A stretch of DNA of 38,523 nt from Spirochaetales bacterium (GCA_009991955.1 JAACWS010000013.1:91955-130477), one strand, 5' to 3'. Positions 1 through 8,293 are shown, counted from the first letter of the stretch. The notes: generated from the sequence alone by a model not told the origin. Program-made: numbers and translations.

Positions 1-205
1 AAGAGGCCCGCTGGGTACCGGAGCGGCAAGAGCCGATGCGAGGAACCCAGCGATTCCGCTGACCGAAAGGGAGGAAAAGCGGACAGGAAGTCCGCGACAG
101 GTTTTCCGGCGTGCCCGACTGGTCCGTCCAGGAGGACGAGCCATGAAAGGCGAGTCCTGTCCCTAGATAAAGATTACAGAACTAAGTTATGTTCCGGAGT
201 ATCCA
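1..205 (+). ncRNA. rnpB: Probable 3' part of RNase P RNA (5' end outside window)
   Basis: This stretch has no convincing ORF and is rich in short GC hairpins, for example GCGGAC/GTCCGC at 84-89 and 95-100. It carries, in the expected order, three pieces that resemble the 3' half of bacterial RNase P RNA: GGCAAGAGC near 25, CTAGATAA near 163, and ACAGAAC near 177 followed by GTTATG. In E. coli M1 RNA the equivalents are GGUAAGAGC, CUAGAUGA and ACAGAAC-GGCUUAU. The interval between CTAGAT and ACAGAA is shorter than in E. coli, so helix P2 would be reduced or rearranged. The exact 3' end is not visible and probably overlaps the end of the convergent repressor gene. tmRNA was considered but its tRNA-like tail is absent. 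Identification is by eye only. Confidence 0.5.
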
Positions 206-1287
206 CAGGATTCGCGTTGAACGATGTAACCCTCAATCATACGAGTCTCGACTGGGGCATCGGGATTCTCCAGTCTCCATAACATTAAATTTAGCGCCGC
301 GTTGCCGATAGCTTTGGCGGGTTGGTGATAGGTTGTAAGTGGAACTCGTAAAAGCTGGGCATAACGAACATCGTCAAAACCAATGACTCGAATTTGGTCA
401 GGTACCGATATTCTTCGTTTCTCTAGTTGACTTAGAAGGGTAGCGGCAGTTTCGTCGTTTCCGCATACGATACATGAGACTCCGGTATTAAGAAAATCAT
501 CAATCAAAGAACTATTTTCTGGGGCATCTATGTGTATCCAGTCTTTATGGGATTCTCCAACTAGGTCAGCGAGGGCGGATCGGTATCCTTTTAGTCGTGC
601 ATCTACAGTATGGGCTGAGTGGGGGCGGCCGAGAAAGTCGATTCGGTGGTTACCTCGGTCCGCAAAGTACTTCGTGACTTGGTATCCCGCACGAAAATTA
701 TCGATACCGACAAGATCGTGTTTGCTTCGGAATGGGTAATCTAGGTAGTCAGAATCTATGAGAATTACCGGTATGCCTGCATTGTCGAGAACGTCGATGA
801 CCTTTTGATTAACGCTGTCGAACGTAGGATCAAGTTCGAGGGGTTCGAAAAATACCCCGTCAACCTGCTCGGATATGTACTGCTTCGCAACGGCGGTGAT
901 CGATTGTCCAGGATTTGCAGACTGTAGATCGGATGCACTCCATAAAAGCGAAAAATTCTTCTCTTCAGCTCGCGCGGCAATTTGTGCACAGATTGGTTCA
1001 AATATTTCACCTTTTCCGAGGCGGGGTACAATCAAACCAAAACGACGGGCCTTTACATTTTTTTCTGAGCTCTGGTTCACAAAGGTCCCGGCACCAGCTT
1101 TTCGGGTAATGAGATTCTGATTACGCAAAGCGTTTAGAGCCCTGGTTACCGTCGGTCGAGAGACCTTATATTGCTCCGAGAGCTCCACTTCTGTAGGAAG
1201 TTTATCATCCGGGCCATAGTTGCCGGATTCCACCATCTGCTTCAACTCTCGATATATCTTCTCATATTTGAACTGGGACGTATGCAT
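187..1287 (-). CDS. GntR/LacI hybrid transcriptional repressor (AraR-like)
   Basis: This is a 366-residue regulator with two modules. Residues about 5-72 form a GntR winged helix (YRELKQMVESGNYGPDDKLP, then SEQYKVSRPTVTRALNALRN). Residues about 80-360 form a LacI/periplasmic-binding-protein sugar-sensing domain (RFGLIVPRLG, GIPVILIDSDY, GIDNFRAGYQVTKYF, VIGFDD). This architecture is that of the arabinose repressor AraR and its relatives, which release DNA on binding a pentose. It is divergent from a pentose ABC importer and a pentulose kinase, so it most likely controls them. The ATG at 1287 is preceded by AAGGAAA. A TATAAT box at 1361-1366 (minus) and an operator copy overlapping its -35 suggest autoregulation. 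The true sugar ligand cannot be read from sequence. Confidence 0.85.
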   Translation of the reverse strand: MHTSQFKYEKIYRELKQMVESGNYGPDDKLPTEVELSEQYKVSRPTVTRALNALRNQNLITRKAGAGTFVNQSSEKNVKARRFGLIVPRLGKGEIFEPICAQIAARAEEKNFSLLWSASDLQSANPGQSITAVAKQYISEQVDGVFFEPLELDPTFDSVNQKVIDVLDNAGIPVILIDSDYLDYPFRSKHDLVGIDNFRAGYQVTKYFADRGNHRIDFLGRPHSAHTVDARLKGYRSALADLVGESHKDWIHIDAPENSSLIDDFLNTGVSCIVCGNDETAATLLSQLEKRRISVPDQIRVIGFDDVRYAQLLRVPLTTYHQPAKAIGNAALNLMLWRLENPDAPVETRMIEGYIVQRESCGYSGT

Positions 1288-1360
1288 AATTAGGTTTCCT
1301 TAGGATCCCAAGTCCGGAAAAGTATCTCTTTCCTTACGTTACTTATGATAGGCATAGACG

Positions 1361-1390
1361 ATTATACCAGAGAATAACCTGACATTACAA
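1361..1390 (-). promoter_or_regulatory. Promoter of the GntR-type repressor
   Basis: Reading the minus strand, TTGTAA (1390-1385) is followed after 18 bp by a perfect TATAAT (1366-1361). The -35 box lies within operator copy 1380-1389, so binding there would repress the regulator's own gene. Confidence 0.6.
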
Positions 1391-1558
1391 CGATTAAAGC
1401 TGGCATTCGACTTTACAAATGAAATTACATTTACCGTTTCGTTTCTTTGTTATAACTAAAAAAATCAAAAATATATAATAAATACGCATCAATATTGCGA
1501 AAATGAACAAATGTAATTACAAAGTAAGAAAAAACGAACAACAATGTAAAAATAATAT

Positions 1559-1588
1559 TTGACAAAAAAAAGAATGTGAAATTACAAT
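1559..1588 (+). promoter_or_regulatory. Promoter of the pentose ABC importer operon
   Basis: A perfect TTGACA (1559-1564) and TACAAT (1583-1588) are separated by 18 bp. Operator copy TGAAATTACA (1577-1586) covers the -10 box. This is about 29 bp before the GTG start of the ATPase gene. Confidence 0.7.
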
Positions 1589-1616
1589 CATACTTACAAA
1601 GCTAGAGGAGGCAGGT

Positions 1617-3155
1617 GTGGAAACCAACGATTCAGCAGGGAAAGAAACATTGGATCCAGATTTGATTCTGAGTTGCGAAAATGTCAGAAAGAACTATGGG
1701 GGTACGGCTGCCCTTCGGGGGGTTAGGCTCCGAATAAGACGAGGCGATATCCATGCGTTAGTCGGAGAGAATGGTGCAGGAAAATCTACCCTCATGAATA
1801 TTCTTGTTGGGCTAGTCCAACCCGATGGGGGCGAAATTTTCTTTGATGGAAAGCCCTATGCCGTCGCAAATCCCTTCCAAGCAATTAATTCGGGAATTGC
1901 CATGATCCATCAAGAATTAAATACCGAGCCCTATTTATCAGTGGCAGAAAGCATCTTCCTCAACCGGGAGGATACGTTTCCAGGGACCCCTTTTCTTAAT
2001 AAAAAAGAAACAAACGAACGCGCCAAGAGGATCTTGACAAAATTCGGTATCGATCTGAATCCAAAAATTCATATGGAGCAACTGACTCTCGCACAGATGC
2101 AGATGGTAGAGATCATTAAGGCGGTTTCGACTGACGCAAAACTGGTGATCATGGATGAGCCTACATCTTCATTGGATAGCGAGGAAACAAAGCGCTTGTT
2201 CGAAACAATAGCCGACCTCAGAAGCCACGGGGTTTCGGTAATTTATATTTCTCACCGAATTGAAGAAATTTTCAGCATATGCGACTCCTATTCGATTTTC
2301 CGGGACGGTGAATCCGTGGCTACCGGAGCGATAAAAGAAACCACAAAAGACGAACTGATTTCCAAAATGGTTGGTCGTAAAGTCGATAAGATTTTCCCGA
2401 AAGCTGATATCGAAATAGGAGAGACTCTCTTTGTCGCGGAGAACCTATCGGGACGTGGTTTCCAGGACATTAGTTTCGATGTAAGGGCTGGCGAAATTCT
2501 CGGGGTCGCCGGTTTAGTCGGTTCGGGCAGAAGCGAAACTATGCAGGCCATTTTTGGGATGGACCCCCTCGAGAAGGGTAAAATGTATCTCGAGGGAAAA
2601 GAAATCCGCCCGAAGGACGTTAAGGCTGCCCAACGGGCGGGAATTGCTATGGTTAATGAAAACCGGAAAGAGTACGGACTTTGTTTGTTCAGATCGATTC
2701 GGGAAAATATTTCTTTGGCAAGCTTGAGTGAGAGGTATCGGGGTCCCTTTATTAATCAGACCCGGGAAAAAGATGAGTGCCGACAAATAGCAAAAAGACT
2801 CAATATCAAAATGTCGAATCTCGAAACCGAAGCCTTTGCTCTCAGTGGAGGTAATCAGCAGAAAGTCGTAGTTGCCAAGTGGCTCATGGATCGACCGAAG
2901 CTCTTGATCCTCGATGAGCCAACTCGGGGCGTGGATGTTGGGGCCAAGGCAGAAATTCACAGCCTTATGGGTACCTTCGCGGCTAGTGGAATGGCAATCA
3001 TCATGATCTCCTCTGAACTCCCCGAAGTCATGGGAATGAGTGATCGGATTCTTGTGTATCACGAGGGTAGGGTCCATCACACAGTCACCAGAGAGCAAAT
3101 TCTTTCCGGTGAAGAAAACGAAGAAACTATTCTAGCAAAACAATTTGGTAGGTAA
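1617..3155 (+). CDS. Sugar ABC transporter, duplicated ATPase subunit (RbsA/XylG type)
   Basis: This 512-residue cytoplasmic ATPase energises pentose uptake and has two ABC modules in one chain. Module 1 has Walker A GENGAGKST (50-58), a degenerate signature around LTLAQMQMVEI, and Walker B KLVIMDEPTSSL. Module 2 has a changed P-loop (GLVGSGRSE), a canonical LSGGNQQKV signature and LLILDEPTRGVDVG. One canonical signature and one intact P-loop is the usual pattern of RbsA/XylG/MglA ATPases. The GTG start is preceded by GAGGAGG. It is the first gene of an operon with permease, binding protein and pentulose kinase. Confidence 0.93.
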   Translation: METNDSAGKETLDPDLILSCENVRKNYGGTAALRGVRLRIRRGDIHALVGENGAGKSTLMNILVGLVQPDGGEIFFDGKPYAVANPFQAINSGIAMIHQELNTEPYLSVAESIFLNREDTFPGTPFLNKKETNERAKRILTKFGIDLNPKIHMEQLTLAQMQMVEIIKAVSTDAKLVIMDEPTSSLDSEETKRLFETIADLRSHGVSVIYISHRIEEIFSICDSYSIFRDGESVATGAIKETTKDELISKMVGRKVDKIFPKADIEIGETLFVAENLSGRGFQDISFDVRAGEILGVAGLVGSGRSETMQAIFGMDPLEKGKMYLEGKEIRPKDVKAAQRAGIAMVNENRKEYGLCLFRSIRENISLASLSERYRGPFINQTREKDECRQIAKRLNIKMSNLETEAFALSGGNQQKVVVAKWLMDRPKLLILDEPTRGVDVGAKAEIHSLMGTFAASGMAIIMISSELPEVMGMSDRILVYHEGRVHHTVTREQILSGEENEETILAKQFGR

Positions 3156-3165
3156 AGGTGGAAAT

Positions 3166-4149
3166 ATGGAAAAGACAGGTAAGTTAGCCCATTTGCTGAA
3201 GATGGATCAGCAAGAATTCAATCTGTTTATGAAGCGGTATGGAATCGGACTGGTGATGTTTGGAATGTTCATTATTCTGTCTATTGCCTCACCTCGATTT
3301 CTCACGGTGAACAATCTTACGAATGTGCTGACAACGGTTTCTCTAAATGGGATTCTTGCTATGGGTATGGTGTTCGTCATTACTGCTGAAGGAATTGATC
3401 TTTCGATTGGATCGATGCTTGCCCTCGGAAGTGTGACTATTGGCCTCGTTCTCAATGCCACGGGGAGTATTTTTCTAGCGGCCGTTGCCTCGATCGTCGT
3501 GTGTGCGATTTTCGGATTCATAAACGGATATATGGTTGGAAAGTTTAACATGTTCCCCTTTGTCGTCACCCTGGCGAGTATGCTTGTTATCCGCGGTGTT
3601 GCTTACGTCCTTTCGGGGGGCTACTCCTTCGCCTTGGCCAATCCTGACTTCGCCCAGATTGGTCTGGGCCAACTATTCGGAGTAATCCCATTTCCCGTCA
3701 TTTTACTGTTGTTGGTAACCCTCATCGCCTACGTATTGCTTCACAACACAAAATACGGCCGCTACGTCTACGCGGTTGGAGGAAACATCCGAGCAGCCCG
3801 GGCATCTGGGGTAAATGTGATGTGGACTAGGGTTGGAACCTTCGTAATCAGCGGTATCACCGCCGGTACGGCTGCGATTATTATGACAGCCCGAATTTAC
3901 GCAGCTCAACCGAACATCGGAACCGGTTACGAAATCGATGCAATAGCGGCGTGTGTAATCGGCGGGACTTCGTTCTCTGGTGGAATCTCGACAATCCCCG
4001 GAACTTTTATTGGCGTAATAATAATCGGCCTCATCTTCAACGGGATGAATCTTCTCGGAATAAGTTCCTACTGGCAAATAATTATGAAGGGTCTGCTGAT
4101 CGTAGGGGCAGTTCTTCTGGACAAGATGATTAACCAAAATAGGGGCTGA
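3166..4149 (+). CDS. Sugar ABC transporter permease (RbsC/XylH type)
   Basis: This inner-membrane permease of the BPD_transp_2 family is 327 residues long from the preferred ATG. It has about 8-10 hydrophobic segments and the family motifs GMVFVITAEGIDLSIGSMLA and AACVIGGTSFSGG. An in-frame TTG at 3145 would extend it into the ATPase gene, but ATG 3166 follows an AAAGGTGG ribosome site, lies 10 bp after the ATPase stop, and matches the usual N-terminus. It pairs with the duplicated ATPase and the binding protein downstream. Confidence 0.92.
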   Translation: MEKTGKLAHLLKMDQQEFNLFMKRYGIGLVMFGMFIILSIASPRFLTVNNLTNVLTTVSLNGILAMGMVFVITAEGIDLSIGSMLALGSVTIGLVLNATGSIFLAAVASIVVCAIFGFINGYMVGKFNMFPFVVTLASMLVIRGVAYVLSGGYSFALANPDFAQIGLGQLFGVIPFPVILLLLVTLIAYVLLHNTKYGRYVYAVGGNIRAARASGVNVMWTRVGTFVISGITAGTAAIIMTARIYAAQPNIGTGYEIDAIAACVIGGTSFSGGISTIPGTFIGVIIIGLIFNGMNLLGISSYWQIIMKGLLIVGAVLLDKMINQNRG

Positions 4150-4281
4150 GCGAAATAAAAACAGACCAAAAAAGTAGGGGGTAGGTATGGGTAAATGATC
4201 CAAGTAAATATAGAGAGAGGTTGTATGTTGGCTGGTACGCAATCGTACCTGAATTATTCGACGTTTTAGAAAGGAAGCACA
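4150..4281 (+). promoter_or_regulatory. Intercistronic leader with hairpin and possible 14-codon ORF
   Basis: This 132-bp gap lies within the operon. It holds a perfect 6-bp hairpin, GGTACG-CAAT-CGTACC (4234-4249), close to the binding-protein start. A 14-codon ORF (4225-4269, MLAGTQSYLNYSTF) runs through the hairpin and is preceded by a purine-rich GAGAGAGG. The hairpin may protect or space the message for the highly expressed binding protein. Translation of the small ORF is speculative. Confidence 0.35.
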
Positions 4282-5241
4282 ATGAATAAGAGATTAATAG
4301 TATTCGTACTCATAGCTATGGTTGGATTAGTCCTCGGAGGAGGCAGTGTATTTGCTCGGGGTCAAGCTGAGCCTGAGAGTGGCCTCAACGTAGCGTATAT
4401 CGCAAAAAACACCGTTGACGCATTCCATGCGACCCTTAATCGGGCCGCGAAGGAATCACTGGATTCTCTGGTTGCTAATGGTACAATCAACCGTTGGCAG
4501 CTTTACGATGGTCTTACCGATCCAATTACTCAAGTGAACCTCTTCGAGAATGCGGTAAATGCAGGGGCCAATTTTGTCATCCTTCTACCCGCTGAGGCAG
4601 ACGGAAGTGCCCCTATTGTGAGTCGAGGAGCTGAACTTGGTATTCCGGTCATAGTCGTTAACTCCACTACCAATAATACCGAAAGCCTCGCCACCGCATT
4701 TGTCGGATCTGATGACATCGAAGCCGGGGAGATTATGGCGGATTTCGTCAAGTCTGTGGTTCCGACAGGTGGACTTTACGCCCACATGATGGGTGTTGTT
4801 GGTAACTCAGCCCAGATTGCCCGAGGTAAAGGTATACAGAATATTCTAGGTGATGATCCTAACTGGGAGTCAGTAGGCGACTATGCCGCAGACTGGCAGG
4901 CTGATAGAGCTGTTGGCTTCACGACTGACGTAATCACCGAATACGGCGATGCGATCAAAGCTATTATTTGCGACAACGACGATATGTCGTCTGCGGTTCA
5001 GAACTATTTGAACTCTATCGGTCGGGATGATGTCGTGGCTATAGGTGTAGATGGAAATGCAGGTCCTCTAAGTATGGTTAAGGCCGGTACTCTTCGGGCG
5101 ACAGTACTCCAGGATGGCGCTGCTCAGGTACAAACCGCAATTGCCATGATCCCAGACTATCTTGCAGGTAAGGAACTTCCAAAAACGACAATGGTTCCTT
5201 TCACGCTGGTGATATCTGAAAATGTCGACGAGTTTATGTAA
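4282..5241 (+). CDS. Sugar ABC transporter substrate-binding protein (RbsB/XylF type)
   Basis: This is a 319-residue periplasmic-binding-protein-like type I receptor. It has a Sec signal peptide (residues 1-26, ending GSVFA) with no lipobox cysteine, so it should be cleaved by signal peptidase I. The fold is seen in the paired Rossmann-like segments GLNVAYIAKNTVDAFHATL, FVILLPAEADGSAPIV and AIICDNDDMSSAV. It delivers a sugar, probably a pentose or pentitol, to the permease upstream. An AAAGGAAG ribosome site precedes ATG 4282. A hairpin follows the gene, consistent with high expression of this subunit. Confidence 0.9.
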   Translation: MNKRLIVFVLIAMVGLVLGGGSVFARGQAEPESGLNVAYIAKNTVDAFHATLNRAAKESLDSLVANGTINRWQLYDGLTDPITQVNLFENAVNAGANFVILLPAEADGSAPIVSRGAELGIPVIVVNSTTNNTESLATAFVGSDDIEAGEIMADFVKSVVPTGGLYAHMMGVVGNSAQIARGKGIQNILGDDPNWESVGDYAADWQADRAVGFTTDVITEYGDAIKAIICDNDDMSSAVQNYLNSIGRDDVVAIGVDGNAGPLSMVKAGTLRATVLQDGAAQVQTAIAMIPDYLAGKELPKTTMVPFTLVISENVDEFM

Positions 5242-5265
5242 TACCAGTTATTGACGAGAATTCAT

Positions 5266-5296
5266 ACCCGAACCGATTCTACGGAACGGTTCGGGT
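5266..5296 (+). repeat. Intercistronic hairpin between binding protein and kinase
   Basis: Perfect 10-bp arms, ACCCGAACCG (5266-5275) and CGGTTCGGGT (5287-5296), flank an 11-nt loop. There is no T-tract beyond TAAATTTTA, so it is more likely an mRNA-stabilising or attenuating structure than a strong terminator. Confidence 0.6.
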
Positions 5297-5319
5297 TAAA
5301 TTTTACGAAAGGCGGATGC

Positions 5320-6771
5320 ATGTTTTTAGGAATAGATATCGGTACCGGTTCTGTAAAAGTTCTTCTTCTCGATTCCGAGGGACAACAGCACCTACGGACG
5401 AAAACTTATCGAGTTTCTGCCCCGAAACTTGGTTGGGCTGAGATCGATCCTGAAATATGGCTCAACGCCGTACGTAGCGCGATTAGTGACCTTCCGACCA
5501 ACGATGCGATAACGGCTATTGGATTTTCCGGACAAATGCACGGAATTGTACCTGTCCGGGTCCAGGGTAAAAGGATCGAGTCCATCGGAAATGCAATAAC
5601 CTGGGCCGACCGTCGAGGCGCTTCATACGTGCGGGAGCTAGAATCTCTGAGTCCTGCGATTCTCGAATCCATGGGAAACCGACCTTCAGCGGGAATGGCC
5701 GCAATTAGTCTTCTTTGGCTTCGAGATCATGAGCCTAGGGCTTTCGGTAGGGCCGATATGTTTCTCCTGGCGAAAGACTATATCCGCGCCCAGTTTACTG
5801 GCCAATGCCAAACCGACTATTCGGACGCGAGTGGTACTCTATTATATAATTTTACTTCTCACACGTGGAACGATGCTCTCTTGAATGAACTCGGTCTATC
5901 GGAAAAGACTTTGCCCGAGATCGTTTATGGTAACTCGGTGACCGGAACAGTGACCGAATCGGCAGCAGCTTTTTTTGGAGTACCCCAAGGGATTCCAGTT
6001 ATAGCGGGAGCTGGAGATACGCCTGCTTCTGTTGCAGGAACCTGGATGGAACCCGACGGTTCTGCTCAGATCTCCATCGGTACAGCAGCTCAGATAACGA
6101 TGATCGCACCTCCTGATTTTCGGATCCAGGATCGTTCTCTCAGTCTTTTCGAGGGAGCTTTCGAAGGTCAGCGTCTTGTTGTCGCGGCGATGCTCAACGG
6201 TGGGTTGGCTCTGGAGTGGGTGCGTCAGATCCTTAAGTTTTCCTGGGACGAACTCTACAACCGTTTAGAGGAAAGAGGGTTGCGGGAACCGATGGATCTT
6301 CTGTTTATTCCCCATTTGTCGGGAGAACGAACGCCTTATATGGACTCGACAGCTCGAGGAAGTTGGGTAGGGCTTTCGCTTCATCATCAGAGCGAGGATC
6401 TAGCCCTTGCGGCCTTGCTAGGAGTAGCTCTTTCGGTACGATTAGGGGTAGATACTCTGACAAAAACAGAAATGGGTAATCCAAGGGTGTTAAGATTGGT
6501 TGGAGGAAGCGCTCATTATCCTTTTTGGAGGCAACTTCTGACCGGTGTTCTTGGTCGTGCAATTCATGTTTCTACGGTAGCTAATAGTTCAGCTCTTGGA
6601 GCGGTTCGACTCGCGGCCGAGGGCGTTCATGCAGGCACATTGCTTCCGCGGCCCGAATTTACCGTTGAACCAGTACAGAATATCCCATGGATTGATGCCT
6701 ATTATCGGCGATATTTAGAAACAACTGATTGGCTACGAAACCATTCTGGAACATCTAGCTTGGATCCATAA
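5320..6771 (+). CDS. xylB: Pentulose kinase, xylulokinase-like FGGY family
   Basis: This 483-residue kinase is expected to phosphorylate D-xylulose or a related pentulose with ATP, feeding the pentose phosphate pathway. It has the FGGY N-terminal phosphate-1 motif GIDIGTGSVK, substrate-loop residues GFSGQMHG and ITWADRRG, and C-terminal GAGDTPA and VGGSA nucleotide-site motifs. ATG 5320, after GAAAGGCGG, gives the normal length. An upstream TTG at 5251 would add residues encoded across the hairpin and is rejected. No sugar isomerase lies in the window, so the substrate could be xylulose made from xylose elsewhere or from a pentitol such as arabitol or xylitol. Confidence 0.88.
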   Translation: MFLGIDIGTGSVKVLLLDSEGQQHLRTKTYRVSAPKLGWAEIDPEIWLNAVRSAISDLPTNDAITAIGFSGQMHGIVPVRVQGKRIESIGNAITWADRRGASYVRELESLSPAILESMGNRPSAGMAAISLLWLRDHEPRAFGRADMFLLAKDYIRAQFTGQCQTDYSDASGTLLYNFTSHTWNDALLNELGLSEKTLPEIVYGNSVTGTVTESAAAFFGVPQGIPVIAGAGDTPASVAGTWMEPDGSAQISIGTAAQITMIAPPDFRIQDRSLSLFEGAFEGQRLVVAAMLNGGLALEWVRQILKFSWDELYNRLEERGLREPMDLLFIPHLSGERTPYMDSTARGSWVGLSLHHQSEDLALAALLGVALSVRLGVDTLTKTEMGNPRVLRLVGGSAHYPFWRQLLTGVLGRAIHVSTVANSSALGAVRLAAEGVHAGTLLPRPEFTVEPVQNIPWIDAYYRRYLETTDWLRNHSGTSSLDP

Positions 6772-6867
6772 CAAACCGTCCAAAGGGTCTAGATAAAAAT
6801 CTTGCCCGGTAGATTCTATTTCTTCGAATTCAAATTCATCATTCGAGGTAATCCCCTAAAAATATCC

Positions 6868-6895
6868 TTGACAACGGCTCAAAGAATGGTACGAT
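6868..6895 (+). promoter_or_regulatory. Promoter of the second sugar ABC operon
   Basis: TTGACA (6868-6873) and TACGAT (6890-6895) are 16 bp apart in the 201-bp gap 6772-6972. The remainder of that gap shows no gene and no clear terminator for the kinase operon. Confidence 0.55.
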
Positions 6896-6901
6896 GGAGG
6901 C

Positions 6902-6919
6902 AGGTGTTACGCAACACCT
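6902..6919 (+). promoter_or_regulatory. LacI-type operator palindrome
   Basis: AGGTGTTACGCAACACCT is an 18-bp palindrome with one mismatched pair and a central CpG, the layout typical of LacI/GalR-family operators. It sits just after the -10 box, over the expected start site. The likely ligand is the LacI-family protein encoded at the end of the same operon. Confidence 0.6.
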
Positions 6920-6972
6920 AATATTATTTGACGGACTAAAGTCATCCCTTTGGCCGTTAAGGAGGATTTACT

Positions 6973-8256
6973 ATGAAAAGAGCGATAATTTCGTTCGTTC
7001 TGGTCGTCGGTCTTGTAATGACCGTCTTCGCCGGGGGTAGCCAGCAATCGTCTAGTAGCACAACTGCCGGTGGCGATAAGGTAGTTACCATGTACCAACT
7101 AAAGGTAGAAATCAAAGATGCCCTCGATGCTTACGCAGCCGAGTATTCTGCCGCCACCCCAGGAGTAACTGTGTCTGTTGAAACCCTCGGTGGTGGTGGA
7201 GACTATGGTGGTGGACTCCGCGCCAAGTCCCAATCGGGACAAATGCCTGACATTTTCCAAATCGAAGGTATGGGTGGGTATGAAATCTGGAAAGACTACA
7301 TCGCAGACCTAAGCAACGAAACTTGGGTAGCCGATACGGACCTTGGCTTCATGGTTGATGGAAAGGTAATGGGATTCCCTGTTGCTATTGAAGGTTACGG
7401 GCTTGCTTACAATGCAGACATTCTTGCAGCGGCAGGAATCGACCCTGCAACCCTTACTACTCGTTCTGCTTACGAGCAAGCATTCCAGACCCTGGAAGCC
7501 CGGAAAGCTGAATTGGGAATTGATGCACCGGTTGCAATGGCCGCATCGGTTTCTGGTGGTATGTGGTGGGTAGCTGGCCAGCATAACCTGGCGGCCTACT
7601 GGGGTGGTGGACTCGATTTTGATGATACCAGCGTAATTGAAGCAGCCTTGGCTGGACAAATGGACGATGCTCGTTTCCGAGAATATGCCCAATACGTTCA
7701 ACTTCTGTTCAAGTATGCAGACCAAAATGTGCTACTCAACGGTGGATACGATCAACAAGTTGGAGCATTTGCCCAGGGTCGAACTGCCTTCCTTCACCAA
7801 GGAAACTGGGTAGATCCTAACCTTGCACAACTCGGAGTAGATTTCAAAGTCGGTTACGCTCCTCACGCGTTCACGAATACTCCCCAGACTGGATTGTATC
7901 TTTTTGCTCCCAGCTGGTACGTAGTAAATGCCCAAAGCCCCAATGCCCAAGCTGCTAAGGACTTCCTGACCGCTATGGCCACAACTTCGGCGGGCCAACG
8001 GTTCATGGTAGAGGGTGCGGGTATGATTCCTGCATTCAAGTCTGTAACCCTGCAGCCCAGTGGTCAGCTTAGCCAGGCTCTTATGGCTGCGAATGCTCGA
8101 GGTGGCAACTACGGTGTATTCTTCGGAATGCTTCCCGATGGTGCTGGCCAAAACGTATTTGGTCCTATCTATGACCTCTTTGCCCAAGATCCCGATAATC
8201 TTGACCAGTTCATTGCCGACATGAAAGCAGCAATCGCCGGTCTTCCCCGAATGTAA
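6973..8256 (+). CDS. Sugar ABC transporter substrate-binding protein, family 1 (MalE/UgpB-like)
   Basis: This 427-residue extracellular solute-binding protein has a signal peptide (residues 1-20, ending TVFA before GGSQQSSSS), a Ser-rich linker and a family 1 binding domain. Family hallmarks include MPDIFQIEG, AFAQGRTAFLHQGNW and the C-terminal AKDFLTAMATTSAGQRFM stretch. There is no lipobox cysteine, as in the other binding protein here. A strong AAGGAGG precedes the ATG. The gene is followed by an intrinsic terminator, so it should be made in excess over the two permeases. Its ATPase is not in this window and is probably a shared MsmX/UgpC-type subunit encoded elsewhere. Confidence 0.9.
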   Translation: MKRAIISFVLVVGLVMTVFAGGSQQSSSSTTAGGDKVVTMYQLKVEIKDALDAYAAEYSAATPGVTVSVETLGGGGDYGGGLRAKSQSGQMPDIFQIEGMGGYEIWKDYIADLSNETWVADTDLGFMVDGKVMGFPVAIEGYGLAYNADILAAAGIDPATLTTRSAYEQAFQTLEARKAELGIDAPVAMAASVSGGMWWVAGQHNLAAYWGGGLDFDDTSVIEAALAGQMDDARFREYAQYVQLLFKYADQNVLLNGGYDQQVGAFAQGRTAFLHQGNWVDPNLAQLGVDFKVGYAPHAFTNTPQTGLYLFAPSWYVVNAQSPNAQAAKDFLTAMATTSAGQRFMVEGAGMIPAFKSVTLQPSGQLSQALMAANARGGNYGVFFGMLPDGAGQNVFGPIYDLFAQDPDNLDQFIADMKAAIAGLPRM

Positions 8257-8263
8257 GTAATCA

Positions 8264-8293
8264 GGCAGCACCGATCGGGTGCTGCCTTTTTTT
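8264..8293 (+). terminator. Intrinsic (partial) terminator inside the sugar operon
   Basis: A 9-bp perfect stem, GGCAGCACC (8264-8272) with GGTGCTGCC (8278-8286), encloses loop GATCG and is followed by seven T residues (8287-8293). It lies between the binding-protein gene and the permeases. Incomplete termination here would set the binding-protein excess. Confidence 0.9.

Larger units (their letters stand above)
1288..1616. promoter_or_regulatory. Divergent regulatory region with four operator-like repeats
   Basis: This AT-rich 329-bp gap separates the repressor from the sugar importer and holds no gene. It contains four copies of a 10-bp motif, consensus TGWAATTACA: TGACATTACA at 1380-1389, TGAAATTACA at 1420-1429, TGTAATTACA (a perfect palindrome) at 1512-1521, and TGAAATTACA at 1577-1586. 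The first overlaps the repressor's -35 box and the last overlaps the importer's -10 box. The arrangement fits cooperative repression with DNA looping by the adjacent GntR-type protein; the motifs are visible, the binding is inferred. Confidence 0.7.

Noticed and set aside
1-205. tmRNA as the identity of the leading structured RNA
   Set aside because: No tRNA-like acceptor end, no T-loop GTTCGAATC and no tag-peptide frame.
5251-5319. 23-residue N-terminal extension of the pentulose kinase
   Set aside because: It would translate an intercistronic hairpin and precede the normal start MFLGIDIG; ATG 5320 has its own ribosome site.
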